A program made the translations under genes and the position numbers. Below are positions 27,280-36,451 of a DNA stretch of 64,000 bases, in pieces. The DNA comes from Hyphomicrobiales bacterium. GTDB taxonomy: Bacteria; Pseudomonadota; Alphaproteobacteria; Rhizobiales; Beijerinckiaceae. Below the pieces are notes generated by a model. That model saw only the letters and a program-made list of their open reading frames with translations, was not told the origin of the DNA and made no database searches. Position 1 is the first letter of the stretch. Every line of letters begins with the position of its first letter. The DNA lies in the NCBI GenBank assembly GCA_027489955.1, contig JAIXYZ010000009.1, positions 62,001 to 126,000 on the forward strand, written 5' to 3'.

Positions 27280-28521
27280 TCAGAAGCGGTCGGCCCGGTA
27301 GGGCCTGGGATCGACGACCGTGTCCGCGCCGGTCATCATCTCGGCCACCAGCCGCCCCGTCACCGGGCCGAGCGTCAGGCCGTGATGGGCGTGGCCGAAG
27401 GCGAACCACAGCCCGGCATGGCGCGGCGCAGGGCCGATGATCGGCATCATGTCCGGCGTGCACGGCCGCGTTCCCATCCAGGGCTCGCTGTCGACGCGCT
27501 CGCCCAGCGGGAAGAGCGTGCGCGCCACGGGCTCGGCGCGCGCGAGCTGGACGGGAGTCTTCGGCGCGTCCCGGTGCGCGAACTCGGCGCCTGTGGTCAG
27601 ACGCACGCCGCGGCGCATCGGCGCCAGGAGATAGCCGCGCTCGGCGTCGAGCACCGTGTGGTTCAGCACCGCATTGCCCTTGGGCGCGTAATGCATGTGA
27701 TAGCCGCGCTTCACCGCGAGCGGGATCGCATAGCCGAGCTTCACCGTGATGAGGTCCGACCACGACCCCAGCGCCACGACGGCCTCGCCCGCGCTGACCG
27801 TCCCCTCGGCCGTGTGCACCGTCCAGTCCCGGCCCGATGCGTCCAGTGTCCGCGCGTCGCCCGTCAGCGTGCGGCCGCCGAGGCTCTCGAACAGCGCGAC
27901 ATAGGCGGCGGTCAGCGCCTGCGGGTCGATGACCGAGGCCGGGTCCGTCCAGTGGATGCCGCCCAGCAGGCTGTGATCCAGGAACGGCTCCTTCTCCGCC
28001 ACGCCCCTGGCGTCGAGGGCCGCGAAGTTCACGCCGAACTCGCGCCGCCACGCCTCCGCTTCGGCCAGGCGCGCGTCGAGCTCCTTGCGCGTGCGCAGCA
28101 GCTTGATCCAGCCGCGCTCGCGGATGAGGTCCATGCAGCCCGCCTCGGTCGCCAGCGCCTTGTGCTCGACCACGCAGCGCTCGATCAGCGGCGCATACTG
28201 GCGCGCGATGGCCGCATGCTTCTGCGGCCGCGAATGGAGCCAGTATTTCCACAGGAACGGCGCCAGCCGCGGCAGCGCGGACAGGTGGTAATGCGCGTCC
28301 GTCGTGTTGTTCAGCGCGTAGCGGAACAGAGCGCCGAAATCGTGCGGAAAGCCATAGGGGAAGACGCCTTCGCGCTGGATCAGGCCGGCATTGCCGAATG
28401 ACGTCTCGAAGCCCGGTTCGCGCCGGTCCATCAGCACGACCGAGCGGCCGCGCTTCTGCAGGTGCAGCGCGACGCACACGCCCACGATCCCCGCCCCCAG
28501 CACGATCGCATCCGCACGCAT
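27280..28521 (-). CDS. DadA-like FAD-dependent oxidoreductase
   Basis: A 413-residue flavoprotein of the DAO/DadA family, which oxidises D-amino acids or secondary amines. It has the dinucleotide-binding motif DAIVLGAGIVGVCVALHLQK at the N-terminus, TSFGNAGLIQ, and the C-terminal FGHAHHGLTLGPVTGRLVAE that closes the FAD site. WMGTRPCTPDMMPIIGPAP is also family-typical. The ATG at 28521 has GGGAG about eight bases upstream, better than the ATG at 28530 that touches it. It is divergent from a transporter gene, which could supply substrate. Substrate not deducible. Confidence 0.85.
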   Translation of the reverse strand: MRADAIVLGAGIVGVCVALHLQKRGRSVVLMDRREPGFETSFGNAGLIQREGVFPYGFPHDFGALFRYALNNTTDAHYHLSALPRLAPFLWKYWLHSRPQKHAAIARQYAPLIERCVVEHKALATEAGCMDLIRERGWIKLLRTRKELDARLAEAEAWRREFGVNFAALDARGVAEKEPFLDHSLLGGIHWTDPASVIDPQALTAAYVALFESLGGRTLTGDARTLDASGRDWTVHTAEGTVSAGEAVVALGSWSDLITVKLGYAIPLAVKRGYHMHYAPKGNAVLNHTVLDAERGYLLAPMRRGVRLTTGAEFAHRDAPKTPVQLARAEPVARTLFPLGERVDSEPWMGTRPCTPDMMPIIGPAPRHAGLWFAFGHAHHGLTLGPVTGRLVAEMMTGADTVVDPRPYRADRF

Positions 28522-28622
28522 GGCAGCCATCTCCCTTTAAGTCGCTCGACCTCGCCGGAGCGCGACCTTATGAGGGTTCGCGCGCCGGGTCAGCCCGTGC
28601 GATTTCCGCGAGGCGAGACGGC

Positions 28623-29609
28623 ATGTTCGCACTGAAACCGCTCCGTTCGGGCCTGGCCTTCCTCGGCCTGCACGCCACGCGCACCTACGCCGCCTCCATC
28701 TTCCTGGGCCTCGCGCTGCCCTGGCTGGCCGAGGCGTTCCGCCCCTTCCTGCCGGTGACCATCGTCACCTTCATCACGCTGAGCTTCGCGCGGGCCGATC
28801 TGGGCGGCATCCGTCGCGGCGTCAGCCGGCCCGGCAGGCTCGCCCTCGTCATCCTGTGGTCGACCCTTGCCATGCCGGTGCTCATCGCGGCGATCCTCGC
28901 CATATTCGGCCGCGACAGCCTCGATCCCGGCCTCCTGCTCGGCCTCAGCCTCGTGGCAGCCGCGCCGCCGCTCATGGCCTCCCCGGTCTACGCCACGATC
29001 CTCGGCTTCGAGGCGAGCGGGGCCCTGATCACCCTCGTCATCGGCATGGTGATGACGCCGTTCATCTCCCCGCCGCTGGCGAGCCTCATCGCCGGCACGG
29101 CAATCCCCATCGATCCGGTGGTGCTGAGCCTTCGCCTCGCCGGCCTGCTGGGCCTCGCCACCCTGCTCGCGGTGCTGGTGCGCCGCTTCGTCGGCGTCCA
29201 GCGCCTGACGCGCTACAAGCCGGAGATCGACGGCATCGGCGTCGTCTGCTTCTTCGTCTTCGCCATCGCCGCCATGGACGGCGTCATCGCGCTGACCATG
29301 GCCGATCCCTGGCGCACCGCGCTCTATCTCGGCGTGTCCTTCGCCATCTGCGCCGCCGGCTTCCTGGCGACGCTGCTCGTCATGGCCTTTCTGGGCCGGG
29401 GCGAGGCCTTCGTCCTGGCGCTGGGCGTCGGCCTGCGCAACACGGGCCTGCTCGTCGCGCCCATGGGCGCCGCCATCCCCGACACGGCGTTCCTGTTCTT
29501 CTCGCTGCTGCAATTCCCGATCTACATGGCACCGCTCATCGTCGAGCCCCTGGCCCGCCTGATCGTGGGCCGGATCGGGCGCGACGTTGCGCCCCCGCCC
29601 CCGCAATGA
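28623..29609 (+). CDS. BASS-like (bile acid:sodium symporter-type) membrane transporter
   Basis: A 328-residue membrane protein with nine or ten predicted helices. The last third, with [20 protein letters not shown], resembles the conserved core of the bile acid:sodium symporter superfamily; the assignment rests on overall pattern and is moderate. It begins [16 protein letters not shown] after a GAGGCGAGA ribosome-binding site. It is divergent from the FAD oxidoreductase and 40 bases upstream of rpe. The transported compound is unknown; small organic anions are usual for the family. Confidence 0.62.
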   Translation: MFALKPLRSGLAFLGLHATRTYAASIFLGLALPWLAEAFRPFLPVTIVTFITLSFARADLGGIRRGVSRPGRLALVILWSTLAMPVLIAAILAIFGRDSLDPGLLLGLSLVAAAPPLMASPVYATILGFEASGALITLVIGMVMTPFISPPLASLIAGTAIPIDPVVLSLRLAGLLGLATLLAVLVRRFVGVQRLTRYKPEIDGIGVVCFFVFAIAAMDGVIALTMADPWRTALYLGVSFAICAAGFLATLLVMAFLGRGEAFVLALGVGLRNTGLLVAPMGAAIPDTAFLFFSLLQFPIYMAPLIVEPLARLIVGRIGRDVAPPPPQ

Positions 29610-29649
29610 TACCGGCGGCGTGAGTTACGGCCACCGGAACGGACCCGCC

Positions 29650-30330
29650 ATGCAGGACCTCATCATCGCCCCCTCCATTCTCGCGGCGGACTTCGCCCGC
29701 TTCGGCGAGGAGGTGCGCGACGTGGACGCCGCCGGCGCCGACTGGATCCATGTGGACGTGATGGACGGCCACTTCGTGCCCAACATCTCGTTCGGGCCAG
29801 AAGTCGTGCGCGCTATCCGCCCGCACACCCGCAAGGTGCTGGACGTCCACCTGATGATCGCGCCGTGCGATCCGTATCTGGAGGCCTTCGCCAAGGCCGG
29901 GGCCGACATCATCACCATCCATGCCGAGGCCGGCCCGCACATGCACAGGTCGCTCCAGGCGATCCGCGCTCTGGGCAAGAAGGCCGGCATCTGCATCAAT
30001 CCCGGCACCCACGAGAGCGTGCTGGAATACGCGCTGCCGCTGGTCGATCTCGTCCTCCTGATGACGGTCAATCCGGGCTTCGGCGGTCAGGCCTTCATCG
30101 CCGACGTCGTCAACAAGATCGCCCGCGTGCGCCAGATGATCGGCGACCGGGACATCCACCTGGAGATCGACGGCGGCGTCACGCCCGAGACCGCGCCGCT
30201 CTGCGTCAAGGCGGGCGCGAACGCGCTCGTGGCGGGCTCCGCCGTGTTCAAGGGCGGCCGCGAGGCCTATGCGGCCAATATCGAGGCCATCCGCACCGCC
30301 GCCGGCCGCGTGCGCGGTGAATGGGTCTGA
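29650..30330 (+). CDS. rpe: Ribulose-phosphate 3-epimerase
   Basis: A 226-residue TIM-barrel enzyme interconverting ribulose 5-phosphate and xylulose 5-phosphate in the pentose phosphate and Calvin cycles. It has [18 protein letters not shown], the metal-binding [37 protein letters not shown] and EIDGGVTPE. The phosphate-binding [12 protein letters not shown] lies near the end. Length is normal. It precedes purB by 20 bases, likely one transcript. Confidence 0.96.
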   Translation: MQDLIIAPSILAADFARFGEEVRDVDAAGADWIHVDVMDGHFVPNISFGPEVVRAIRPHTRKVLDVHLMIAPCDPYLEAFAKAGADIITIHAEAGPHMHRSLQAIRALGKKAGICINPGTHESVLEYALPLVDLVLLMTVNPGFGGQAFIADVVNKIARVRQMIGDRDIHLEIDGGVTPETAPLCVKAGANALVAGSAVFKGGREAYAANIEAIRTAAGRVRGEWV

Positions 30331-30350
30331 ACCAGAAGGACTGAACCGAC

Positions 30351-31658
30351 ATGATCCCGCGCTATTCCCGCCCCGACATGGTGGCCATCTGGTCGCCGGA
30401 GACGCGGTTCCGCATCTGGTTCGAGATCGAGGCCCACGCCACGCAGGCGCTGGCCGATCTCGGCGTGGTGCCGCAGGAGGCGGCGCGGATCGTCTGGGAG
30501 AAGGGCTCGGCCGCCACGTTCGACGTCGCCCGGATCGACGAGATCGAGCGCGTCACCAAGCACGACGTCATCGCGTTCCTCACGCATCTGGCCGAGATCG
30601 TCGGGCCGGAGGCGCGCTTCGTCCACCAGGGCATGACCTCGTCCGACGTGCTGGACACCTGCCTGTCAGTGCAGCTCGCCCGCGCGACGGATATTCTGCT
30701 GGCGGACATGGATGCGCTGCTGGCGGCCATCCGCCGCCGGGCCTTCGAGCACAAGCTCACCCCGACGATCGGCCGCTCCCACGGCATCCATGCCGAGCCG
30801 GTCACCTTCGGTCTGAAGCTCGCCCAGGCCTATGCCGAGTTCGACCGCTGCCGGGCGCGCCTTGCCGCCGCACGGGCGGAGATCGCCACCTGCGCCATTT
30901 CCGGCGCCGTGGGCACCTTCGCCAACATAGACCCGCGCGTGGAAGCCTACGTGGCGCAGAAGATGGGCCTGACCGTCGAGCCGGTCTCGACGCAGGTCAT
31001 CCCCCGCGACCGGCATGCCATGTATTTCGCGACGCTCGGCGTCGTCGCCTCCTCCATCGAGCGGCTTGCGACCGAGATTCGCCACCTCCAGCGCACCGAG
31101 GTCTACGAGGCGGAGGAATATTTCTCGCCCGGCCAGAAGGGCTCGTCGGCCATGCCGCACAAGCGCAACCCGGTGCTCACCGAGAACCTCACCGGGCTTG
31201 CCCGCATGGTCCGCGCCTTCGTGACGCCGGCGCTGGAGAACGTCGCCCTCTGGCACGAGCGCGACATCTCCCACTCGTCCGTGGAGCGCATGATCGGCCC
31301 CGACGCCACCGTGACGCTCGACTTCGCGCTGGCGCGCCTCACCGGCGTCGTCGACAAGCTGCTGATCTATCCGGAGAACATGCGCCGGAACATGGACCGC
31401 CTCGGCGGGCTGCATAATTCCCAGCGCGTGCTGCTGGCCCTCACCCAGAAGGGCGTCTCCCGCGAGGACAGCTACCGCCTCGTCCAGCGCAACGCCATGA
31501 AGGTCTGGGAACAGGGCGCGGACTTCCTCACCGAGCTGAAGGCCGACGCGGAGGTCACCGCCCACCTCTCCGCCGCCGAACTCGCCGCCATGTTCGACGA
31601 GGCCTACCACTTCACCCACGTCGACACGATCTTCGCCCGGGTGTTCGGGGAGGCGTGA
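30351..31658 (+). CDS. purB: Adenylosuccinate lyase
   Basis: A 435-residue fumarase/aspartase-superfamily enzyme. It releases fumarate from SAICAR and adenylosuccinate in purine synthesis. N-terminal MIPRYSRPDMVAIWSPETRF and TSSDVLDTCLSVQLAR are PurB-typical. The superfamily signature GSSAMPHKRNPVLTENLTGL contains the flexible catalytic loop, and IGRSHGIHAEPVTFGLKL carries an active-site His. It follows rpe closely and converges with the DUF2314 gene 7 bases away. Confidence 0.97.
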   Translation: MIPRYSRPDMVAIWSPETRFRIWFEIEAHATQALADLGVVPQEAARIVWEKGSAATFDVARIDEIERVTKHDVIAFLTHLAEIVGPEARFVHQGMTSSDVLDTCLSVQLARATDILLADMDALLAAIRRRAFEHKLTPTIGRSHGIHAEPVTFGLKLAQAYAEFDRCRARLAAARAEIATCAISGAVGTFANIDPRVEAYVAQKMGLTVEPVSTQVIPRDRHAMYFATLGVVASSIERLATEIRHLQRTEVYEAEEYFSPGQKGSSAMPHKRNPVLTENLTGLARMVRAFVTPALENVALWHERDISHSSVERMIGPDATVTLDFALARLTGVVDKLLIYPENMRRNMDRLGGLHNSQRVLLALTQKGVSREDSYRLVQRNAMKVWEQGADFLTELKADAEVTAHLSAAELAAMFDEAYHFTHVDTIFARVFGEA

Positions 31659-31665
31659 CGCCAGC

Positions 31666-32136
31666 CTAGAGGCCGAACTTCAATCGGAGTTCGGCCGCAG
31701 CATCCGGCGGCAGATAAGGGATCATCACCACCATCGTTCGTCCGCCGACGAAGCGTCCATTCTTCTCATAGACCCAGTCGCTTGCGTCTCGAACTGCGAA
31801 GGCACGAACATCGCCTCGCTGCAGTCCTGCGATCCTGTCGGGATTGTTGATAACTATGCCTTCGCCCGTCGACTTTGAGAGCTTGGTGACGGCGAGCCAA
31901 ACGTGCTCGTCGCCTCCGTCCCCGGTTGGGAAGGGCAGCTTGATCATGTGCTTTTCGCCAACGCCACTCGCGTAGGCTGAAACGAACTCCGACATGGTGC
32001 GCCGAGCATCGGCGACCGCGCGGTTCATGGCCGCTGAAAGTGCGTGATCCGAACCACGATACGAAACGATAGGGTCCGCCATCACCAAACTAGTCGAGAA
32101 AAAATACATCAGAACAATCAAGGCTGATTTCAGCAT
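31666..32136 (-). CDS. DUF2314 (YegJ-like) exported protein
   Basis: A 156-residue protein with a hydrophobic N-terminus (MLKSALIVLMYFFSTSLVMA), probably a signal peptide or lipoprotein-less export signal. A DUF2314-like domain follows: HVWLAVTKLSKSTGEGIVIN, NPDRIAGLQRGDVRAFAV and DWVYEKNGRFVGGRTM. DUF2314 proteins often have ankyrin-type or immunity-like neighbours, but their role is unknown. Base composition is visibly less G+C-rich than all neighbours, and the upstream region is A/T-rich as well, suggesting acquisition by transfer. It sits beside a repeat cluster. Confidence 0.75.
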   Translation of the reverse strand: MLKSALIVLMYFFSTSLVMADPIVSYRGSDHALSAAMNRAVADARRTMSEFVSAYASGVGEKHMIKLPFPTGDGGDEHVWLAVTKLSKSTGEGIVINNPDRIAGLQRGDVRAFAVRDASDWVYEKNGRFVGGRTMVVMIPYLPPDAAAELRLKFGL

Positions 32137-32289
32137 GTCATCAAATCCGCTCTAATACCAAAACGCTATGACAAATCAGGCATTTACGCAATATTTCAGG
32201 TGAGGTTCAAAAGCTGTCCTGATCACTTCCGTCTTGAGATCAGGAAGCTCGTCCGTTGCCGGGATGCTCGGCGTCCGACCTCTGGGATG

Positions 32290-32322
32290 GCGTGGATGCT
32301 CGGCACGAGGCCGAGCATGACG
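32290..32322. repeat. Interspersed repeat C, copy 1
   Basis: GCGTGGATGCTCGGCACGAG then GCCGAGCATGACG: an inverted repeat with GCTCGG/CCGAGC arms. A near-identical copy lies at 37178-37210. A partial version (GGGATGCTCGGCG) occurs at about 32261. Confidence 0.8.
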
Positions 32323-32359
32323 CCAGCAGGCTGAACCGCGTTCGCCTGTCACCAACGCC

Positions 32360-32397
32360 GTCATGGTCGGGCCTGTCCCGACCATCCACGCCTTCGG
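32360..32397. repeat. Interspersed repeat D, copy 1
   Basis: GTCATGGTCGGGCCTGTCCC then GACCATCCACGCCTTCGG: GGTCGGG and CCCGACC are 7-bp inverted arms. Copies at 37269-37306 and 60167-60205. Confidence 0.82.
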
Positions 32398-32465
32398 CCC
32401 GTCTGGATACCGCTCCGCAAGCCGTCACGCCCGACACCGTCACGCCCGATTCCGTCGCCCTCTCC

Positions 32466-32544
32466 GTCATTGCGAGGAGCGGAGCGACGAAGCAATCCAG
32501 CCGGTCGGCCGTGCGCTGGATGGCTTCGCTGCCCTCGCAATGAC
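32466..32544. repeat. Interspersed repeat A, copy 2
   Basis: 79-bp palindromic unit with the same perfect 11-bp ends as the copy at 27129-27206. It lies directly upstream of the gene starting at 32595. Confidence 0.9.
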
Positions 32545-32594
32545 CATCGCCATCCCCGCATATCGCCGCCATCCGTGCGATGGTATCAGGCGCC

Positions 32595-33386
32595 ATGCTC
32601 GCCGAACTCGCCCTTCTTGCCGCCACGCGCACCAGCCCCGCTCTGCGGCGCATCGGGCTGGTCGGGGACGGCGTCAGGCTGTGGTCGCGGCGGCGGCGCT
32701 GCCTGCGCGAATGGCAGGCGCATGAGCATCATTGCCACGGCGTCGTGCAGCGGGCCATGGAGGGCCTGCCGCGGCGGCGCAAGGCCGTCATCCTCGGGTC
32801 CGGGCTGGCGCGGGACATACCCCTCGAGGCCATGGCCGCCGCTTTCGATGCCGTCATCCTGGTCGACGCGGTGCACCTGCCGGTCACGCGCTGGCGGCTG
32901 CGGTACCTGAACAACGTCGCCTTCGTCACCGCGGATGTGGCCGGCATCGCGGACTGGCTCGTCGGCGCCGCCAGGACCCGGGCCGACGCGCTTTCGCAGT
33001 GGCGCGACGATCCGGCCGTCGACCTCGTCGTGTCTGCCAATGTCCTGTCGCAACTGCCGATCGGTCCCGAAGCCTGGGCGGAGGCGCATCCCGCGCAGGC
33101 CATCGTGCCGCCTGCCACGCTCGCCCGCGCCATCGTCGGCTGGCACATCGAGGACCTGCTGCGCCTGCGCTGCCGGGTGTGCCTCCTGACCGACACCGAG
33201 CAGCGCGAATACGACCGGGCCGGGACGCTCATCGACCGCACGGACCTGCTGCACGGCCACGAACTGCCCGCGCCCGACAGGGCGTGGGACTGGACCGTCG
33301 CGCCCGACGGCGAGGCGGGGCGCGGCGTCACCCTCGTCCACGGCGCCAGGGGCTATGCCGATTTCCGCCATGCATGGGCGGGCTGA
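32595..33386 (+). CDS. Unrecognised protein with Rossmann-like (methyltransferase-like) core
   Basis: A 263-residue protein I cannot assign to a named family. The pattern RRRKAVILGSGLARDIPLEA, DAVILVDAVHLPVTRWRL and VAFVTADVAGIADWL looks like the first strands of a Rossmann fold as in SAM-dependent methyltransferases (a glycine loop, an acidic residue after strand 2, an Asp after strand 3). Downstream DLVVSANVLSQLPIGPEAW resembles a methyltransferase post-motif strand. It has no signal peptide or membrane segment. The ATG at 32595 is chosen over a GTG at 32583. It begins 50 bases after repeat A and is followed by a hydrolase gene 68 bases downstream. Confidence 0.6.
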   Translation: MLAELALLAATRTSPALRRIGLVGDGVRLWSRRRRCLREWQAHEHHCHGVVQRAMEGLPRRRKAVILGSGLARDIPLEAMAAAFDAVILVDAVHLPVTRWRLRYLNNVAFVTADVAGIADWLVGAARTRADALSQWRDDPAVDLVVSANVLSQLPIGPEAWAEAHPAQAIVPPATLARAIVGWHIEDLLRLRCRVCLLTDTEQREYDRAGTLIDRTDLLHGHELPAPDRAWDWTVAPDGEAGRGVTLVHGARGYADFRHAWAG

Positions 33387-33454
33387 GGCCATGCGATTGC
33401 GGCGCGGCCTGCCGATACCTAGATAGGCGCCTCACCCGCAACGGGACAAAGGCC

Positions 33455-34021
33455 ATGAAGACCTCCGACATCGACATCCTCCTCGTGCCCGGCCTCGGCA
33501 ATTCCGGCCCCGACCACTGGCAGTCCCGGTGGGAGGACAAGCTGTCGACCGCGCGGCGGATCGAGCAGGCGGACTGGGACCGGCCGTCGCTGGACGACTG
33601 GTCGCGCCGCGTCGTGGCAGCGGCCCGGCAGGCGAGCCGGCCGGTCGTCTTCATCGCCCACTCGCTGGGCACGCTGGCGGTCGCCCACGCCGCGGCGGAG
33701 CTGCGCGACGCGAACGTCGCCGGCGCCTTCCTGGTGGCGCCGCCGGCAGCGCGCGTCCTACTGACGCTGGAGGAGGTGGACCGCGCCTTCGCGCAGGTGC
33801 CGCGCGCGCCCCTGCCCTTCCCCACCGTCGTGGTGGCGAGCCGCAACGACGACTTCGCCCATTTCCACGAAACGGCGGAGCTGGCGCAGGCATGGGGCGC
33901 GGCCCTCGCCGATGCGGGCGAGGCCGGCCACGTGAACGCGGCGTCCGGTCACGGTCCGTGGCCGGAGGGGCTGATGCGCTTTGCCGGCTTCCTCAAGGGG
34001 CTGCGGCCGGTTCCAGCCTGA
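33455..34021 (+). CDS. RBBP9/YdeN-type serine hydrolase
   Basis: A 188-residue alpha/beta hydrolase of the RBBP9/YdeN family. The N-terminus DIDILLVPGLGNSGPDHWQS is diagnostic. The nucleophile Ser is in FIAHSLGTLAVAHA, the acid probably Asp in VVASRNDDFAHF, and the His in AGHVNAASGHGPWPEG. All three are intact, so it should be an active serine hydrolase; natural substrates are mostly unknown. The ATG at 33455 fits the family start. It converges with, and overlaps by 29 bases, the DUF2235 gene. Confidence 0.85.
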   Translation: MKTSDIDILLVPGLGNSGPDHWQSRWEDKLSTARRIEQADWDRPSLDDWSRRVVAAARQASRPVVFIAHSLGTLAVAHAAAELRDANVAGAFLVAPPAARVLLTLEEVDRAFAQVPRAPLPFPTVVVASRNDDFAHFHETAELAQAWGAALADAGEAGHVNAASGHGPWPEGLMRFAGFLKGLRPVPA

Positions 34022-36278
34022 CCACGGCCCTGCCCCTGTTGTTGGCGTAGAACCAGGAGACCAGCCCCGGCAGCGGCAGGACGGCATCGTTCGCGAACAG
34101 GTAGACGTCGCCGGAGACCGGCGCCGTGAACCGCGCCGCGTAAGTGCCGTCCTGCTCGCGCGCGAAGGATAGCGGGATCTCCCGGCTGCCATACCGGCCG
34201 ATCCGGACGATGGGCTGCAGCCAGTGCGCGCCAGCGACCCGCCGCAGCGGGACGCCGAGCATCGTCACCACGCGGGCCCGCTCGCGCCCGAAGCCTTCCG
34301 GCCCGGTCGGGATGGTCGCGTCGAACCAGGGCTCGGTCACCGCGAGGCGCACGGTGTAGCTGCGGCCCTCCTCGACCCGCACGCCCATCGACGTGCAGAC
34401 GTCCCACGTGCGCAGGCCCGTCTCCGGAACGGCCTGCGGCGCGGGGCAGAAGGCGCCCAGCGATCCGCCTGCGGCGATCAGCACACGCCCGGCCAGCATG
34501 GCCGCGCCGTAGACGATGGCCAGCGCGCACAGGAACGGCATCACCCATTGGTGCAGCGTGTAGAACACGCCGCGGTAGAGCCGCCGCGTGCGCAGCCACT
34601 GGATCGCCTTGCCGAACAGGGGCTGGGGCGGAACCGGCGCCGCCTGCCCGGTGCGAACCCCGCTCCAGACGACGCGCAGGCCATCGCGCACGCGCTGCTC
34701 CAGCGAGAGGCCCCAAGCCATCGTGGCGGCGATCAGCGCCAGGCCCGCCGCGAGCCTCTCCGGCGCGGCGCGGAAGGCGTCGAGCCAGGGCCGCGCGAGG
34801 CCCGGCAGGAACCCGCCCGCCAAGTCGACGAGCGGGATGAGGAACGCGAAGGCGCTGCCCTGCCCGCCGCCCGGCGGCGCGTCCATGAGCGGCATGGCCG
34901 CAAGCCACAGCGACACGAACACCGTGAGGAAATACGCCACGCGCCGCAGCCAGACATGGTTGCGCACGATGTCCTGGCCGGTCGCGCGGCGCAGCCGGTC
35001 CTCCGGCGTCTCGTAGGCGAGGCTGACGATGTCGCCGGCGTCGGTGACGACCTGGTAGTCCATCGGGATGGAGAGCGGCGCATAGCCGTCCGTGCCGCCG
35101 GCGATCCGGCGAAAGACGCTGTCGTGGATCTTGGGCGCGGGGGCGAAGGCGATGCGGATCGTCTCGTCCCGCTCGCGGGCGTGGGCGATGTCGCGCACCA
35201 GGGTCGGCCGGCGCGGATCGTCCGCATAGAGGCTGTCGAGATCGCGCGGGCGATAGCGGTAATAGGCGCCCGGCCCGGAGCGGGAATTGGCGAGCCGCGC
35301 CAGGGGATCGGCCTGCGCGGCGATGGCCAGCCGCGCGTCGGGGCGCACCTTCAGGCCGTAGGGGTCAGCCCGGTCGATCATCCAGGCGAGGGAGACATAG
35401 GCGAGCCCGTCCTCCGAATAGCCGCCGCCGACATTGGCGTGCATGCCCGTGAACCAGACCTGCGTGAGCCATTCCCGGTCGATCGCCGCCTTCGCGGCCT
35501 TCGGCGGCGTCCAGCCGTCGGGCGGCGCGGAATCGTCCGCCCACAGGACGGGCCAGAACGCGTGGCGCTCGTCGTCCAGGGCCAGCGCCTGGACGGCCCG
35601 GTTGATGCGGACGGACGGGTATCGATCCGGCATGGAGAGCGGCCAGATCCAGAAATCGATGCCGCGGACGATCTCCTCGATCGGCCCGCCATAGGCGGCC
35701 ACCGTGTCCCACACGCCGATGAAGTGGATGGGCACGTCCGTCCGGCGCGGTATGTCCGCATAGGGCCTGATGCCGCGCATCCGCCGCCACAGGCGGATCA
35801 GCCCGTCGCGGATCTTCCGCGCGGCGAAGACCAGCGCGAGGGTGACGTCGAACCCGCCCGGCCGCGCGCGGTAGGCGCGGTAGGCGTCGTTGGCGTAGCG
35901 CCGCAGGTCCGCGTCCGCCATCAGCCCCGAGAGCACGCCCTGCCAGGCGATGAGCCCGGCCAGCACCCGCACGGTGAAGGCGCCGCGGCTGAACCCGAAC
36001 AGGAAGATGCGGTCGCCGTCCCGGTAGTTGCGGCTCAGGAAGCGATAGAGATCCAGGACGTTGCGCTTGAGGCCGAAGCCGAAAATACCGCCCAGGATCG
36101 CGAACAGCCGGAACGAGGATGTCCCAACCCCGTCGTCGTAATAGACGATCTGCCGGTCGGAGCGCTCCAGCGCCTCGAACAGGCGGAAGACGTTGGTGCG
36201 GAACAGGGCGCTGGAACTGTTGCCCGTCCCGTCGGACAGAAGAATGATGTTGCGCCCGCGCGGGCCGGAATTCGGCAT
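33993..36278 (-). CDS. DUF2235 (Tle1-like hydrolase fold) protein with C-terminal membrane part
   Basis: A 761-residue protein. The first ~340 residues are a DUF2235 alpha/beta hydrolase: RNIILLSDGTGNSSSALFRT near the start, the Gly-x-Ser-x-Gly elbow in FLFGFSRGAFTVRVLAGLIA, and HFIGVWDTVAAYG and HANVGGGYSEDGLAY. DUF2235 is the domain of the type VI lipase effector Tle1, but many members are not effectors. After about residue 445 come several hydrophobic segments (for example YFLTVFVSLWLAAMPLM). A C-terminal beta-rich domain follows (about 640-761). That layout is membrane-anchored, unlike a secreted toxin. No vgrG, hcp or immunity-like partner is visible. Confidence 0.82.
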   Translation of the reverse strand: MPNSGPRGRNIILLSDGTGNSSSALFRTNVFRLFEALERSDRQIVYYDDGVGTSSFRLFAILGGIFGFGLKRNVLDLYRFLSRNYRDGDRIFLFGFSRGAFTVRVLAGLIAWQGVLSGLMADADLRRYANDAYRAYRARPGGFDVTLALVFAARKIRDGLIRLWRRMRGIRPYADIPRRTDVPIHFIGVWDTVAAYGGPIEEIVRGIDFWIWPLSMPDRYPSVRINRAVQALALDDERHAFWPVLWADDSAPPDGWTPPKAAKAAIDREWLTQVWFTGMHANVGGGYSEDGLAYVSLAWMIDRADPYGLKVRPDARLAIAAQADPLARLANSRSGPGAYYRYRPRDLDSLYADDPRRPTLVRDIAHARERDETIRIAFAPAPKIHDSVFRRIAGGTDGYAPLSIPMDYQVVTDAGDIVSLAYETPEDRLRRATGQDIVRNHVWLRRVAYFLTVFVSLWLAAMPLMDAPPGGGQGSAFAFLIPLVDLAGGFLPGLARPWLDAFRAAPERLAAGLALIAATMAWGLSLEQRVRDGLRVVWSGVRTGQAAPVPPQPLFGKAIQWLRTRRLYRGVFYTLHQWVMPFLCALAIVYGAAMLAGRVLIAAGGSLGAFCPAPQAVPETGLRTWDVCTSMGVRVEEGRSYTVRLAVTEPWFDATIPTGPEGFGRERARVVTMLGVPLRRVAGAHWLQPIVRIGRYGSREIPLSFAREQDGTYAARFTAPVSGDVYLFANDAVLPLPGLVSWFYANNRGRAVVRLEPAAAP

Positions 36279-36451
36279 CGCCCAAGGCCCCCCGCCTCAA
36301 TGCCATGCGATCTGCAATCAGCGCAGCGTGCGCCCGCCCCTGCCCGATGGCAAGGCAAACCTGTCGAAACTGTCATGTTTCGGACATCGTGGCGCCAGCG
36401 GGCCGGATGCATGGTGGCGTCATCGGCACCTGACCGGAAGGACCCAACGCC

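Larger units (their letters stand above)
32137..32594. other. 458-base intergenic region with an A/T-rich part and repeats C, D and A
   Basis: The first ~90 bases (32137-32230) are A/T-rich and probably hold the promoter of the leftward DUF2314 gene. The rest is made of palindromic repeats: C (about 32290-32322), D (32360-32397) and A (32466-32544). Short open frames here are shadows of the repeats. No RNA gene recognised. Confidence 0.7.

Noticed and set aside
33993-36278. Type VI secretion effector for the DUF2235 gene
   Set aside because: No T6SS, adaptor or immunity genes are nearby, and the protein has multiple membrane segments.
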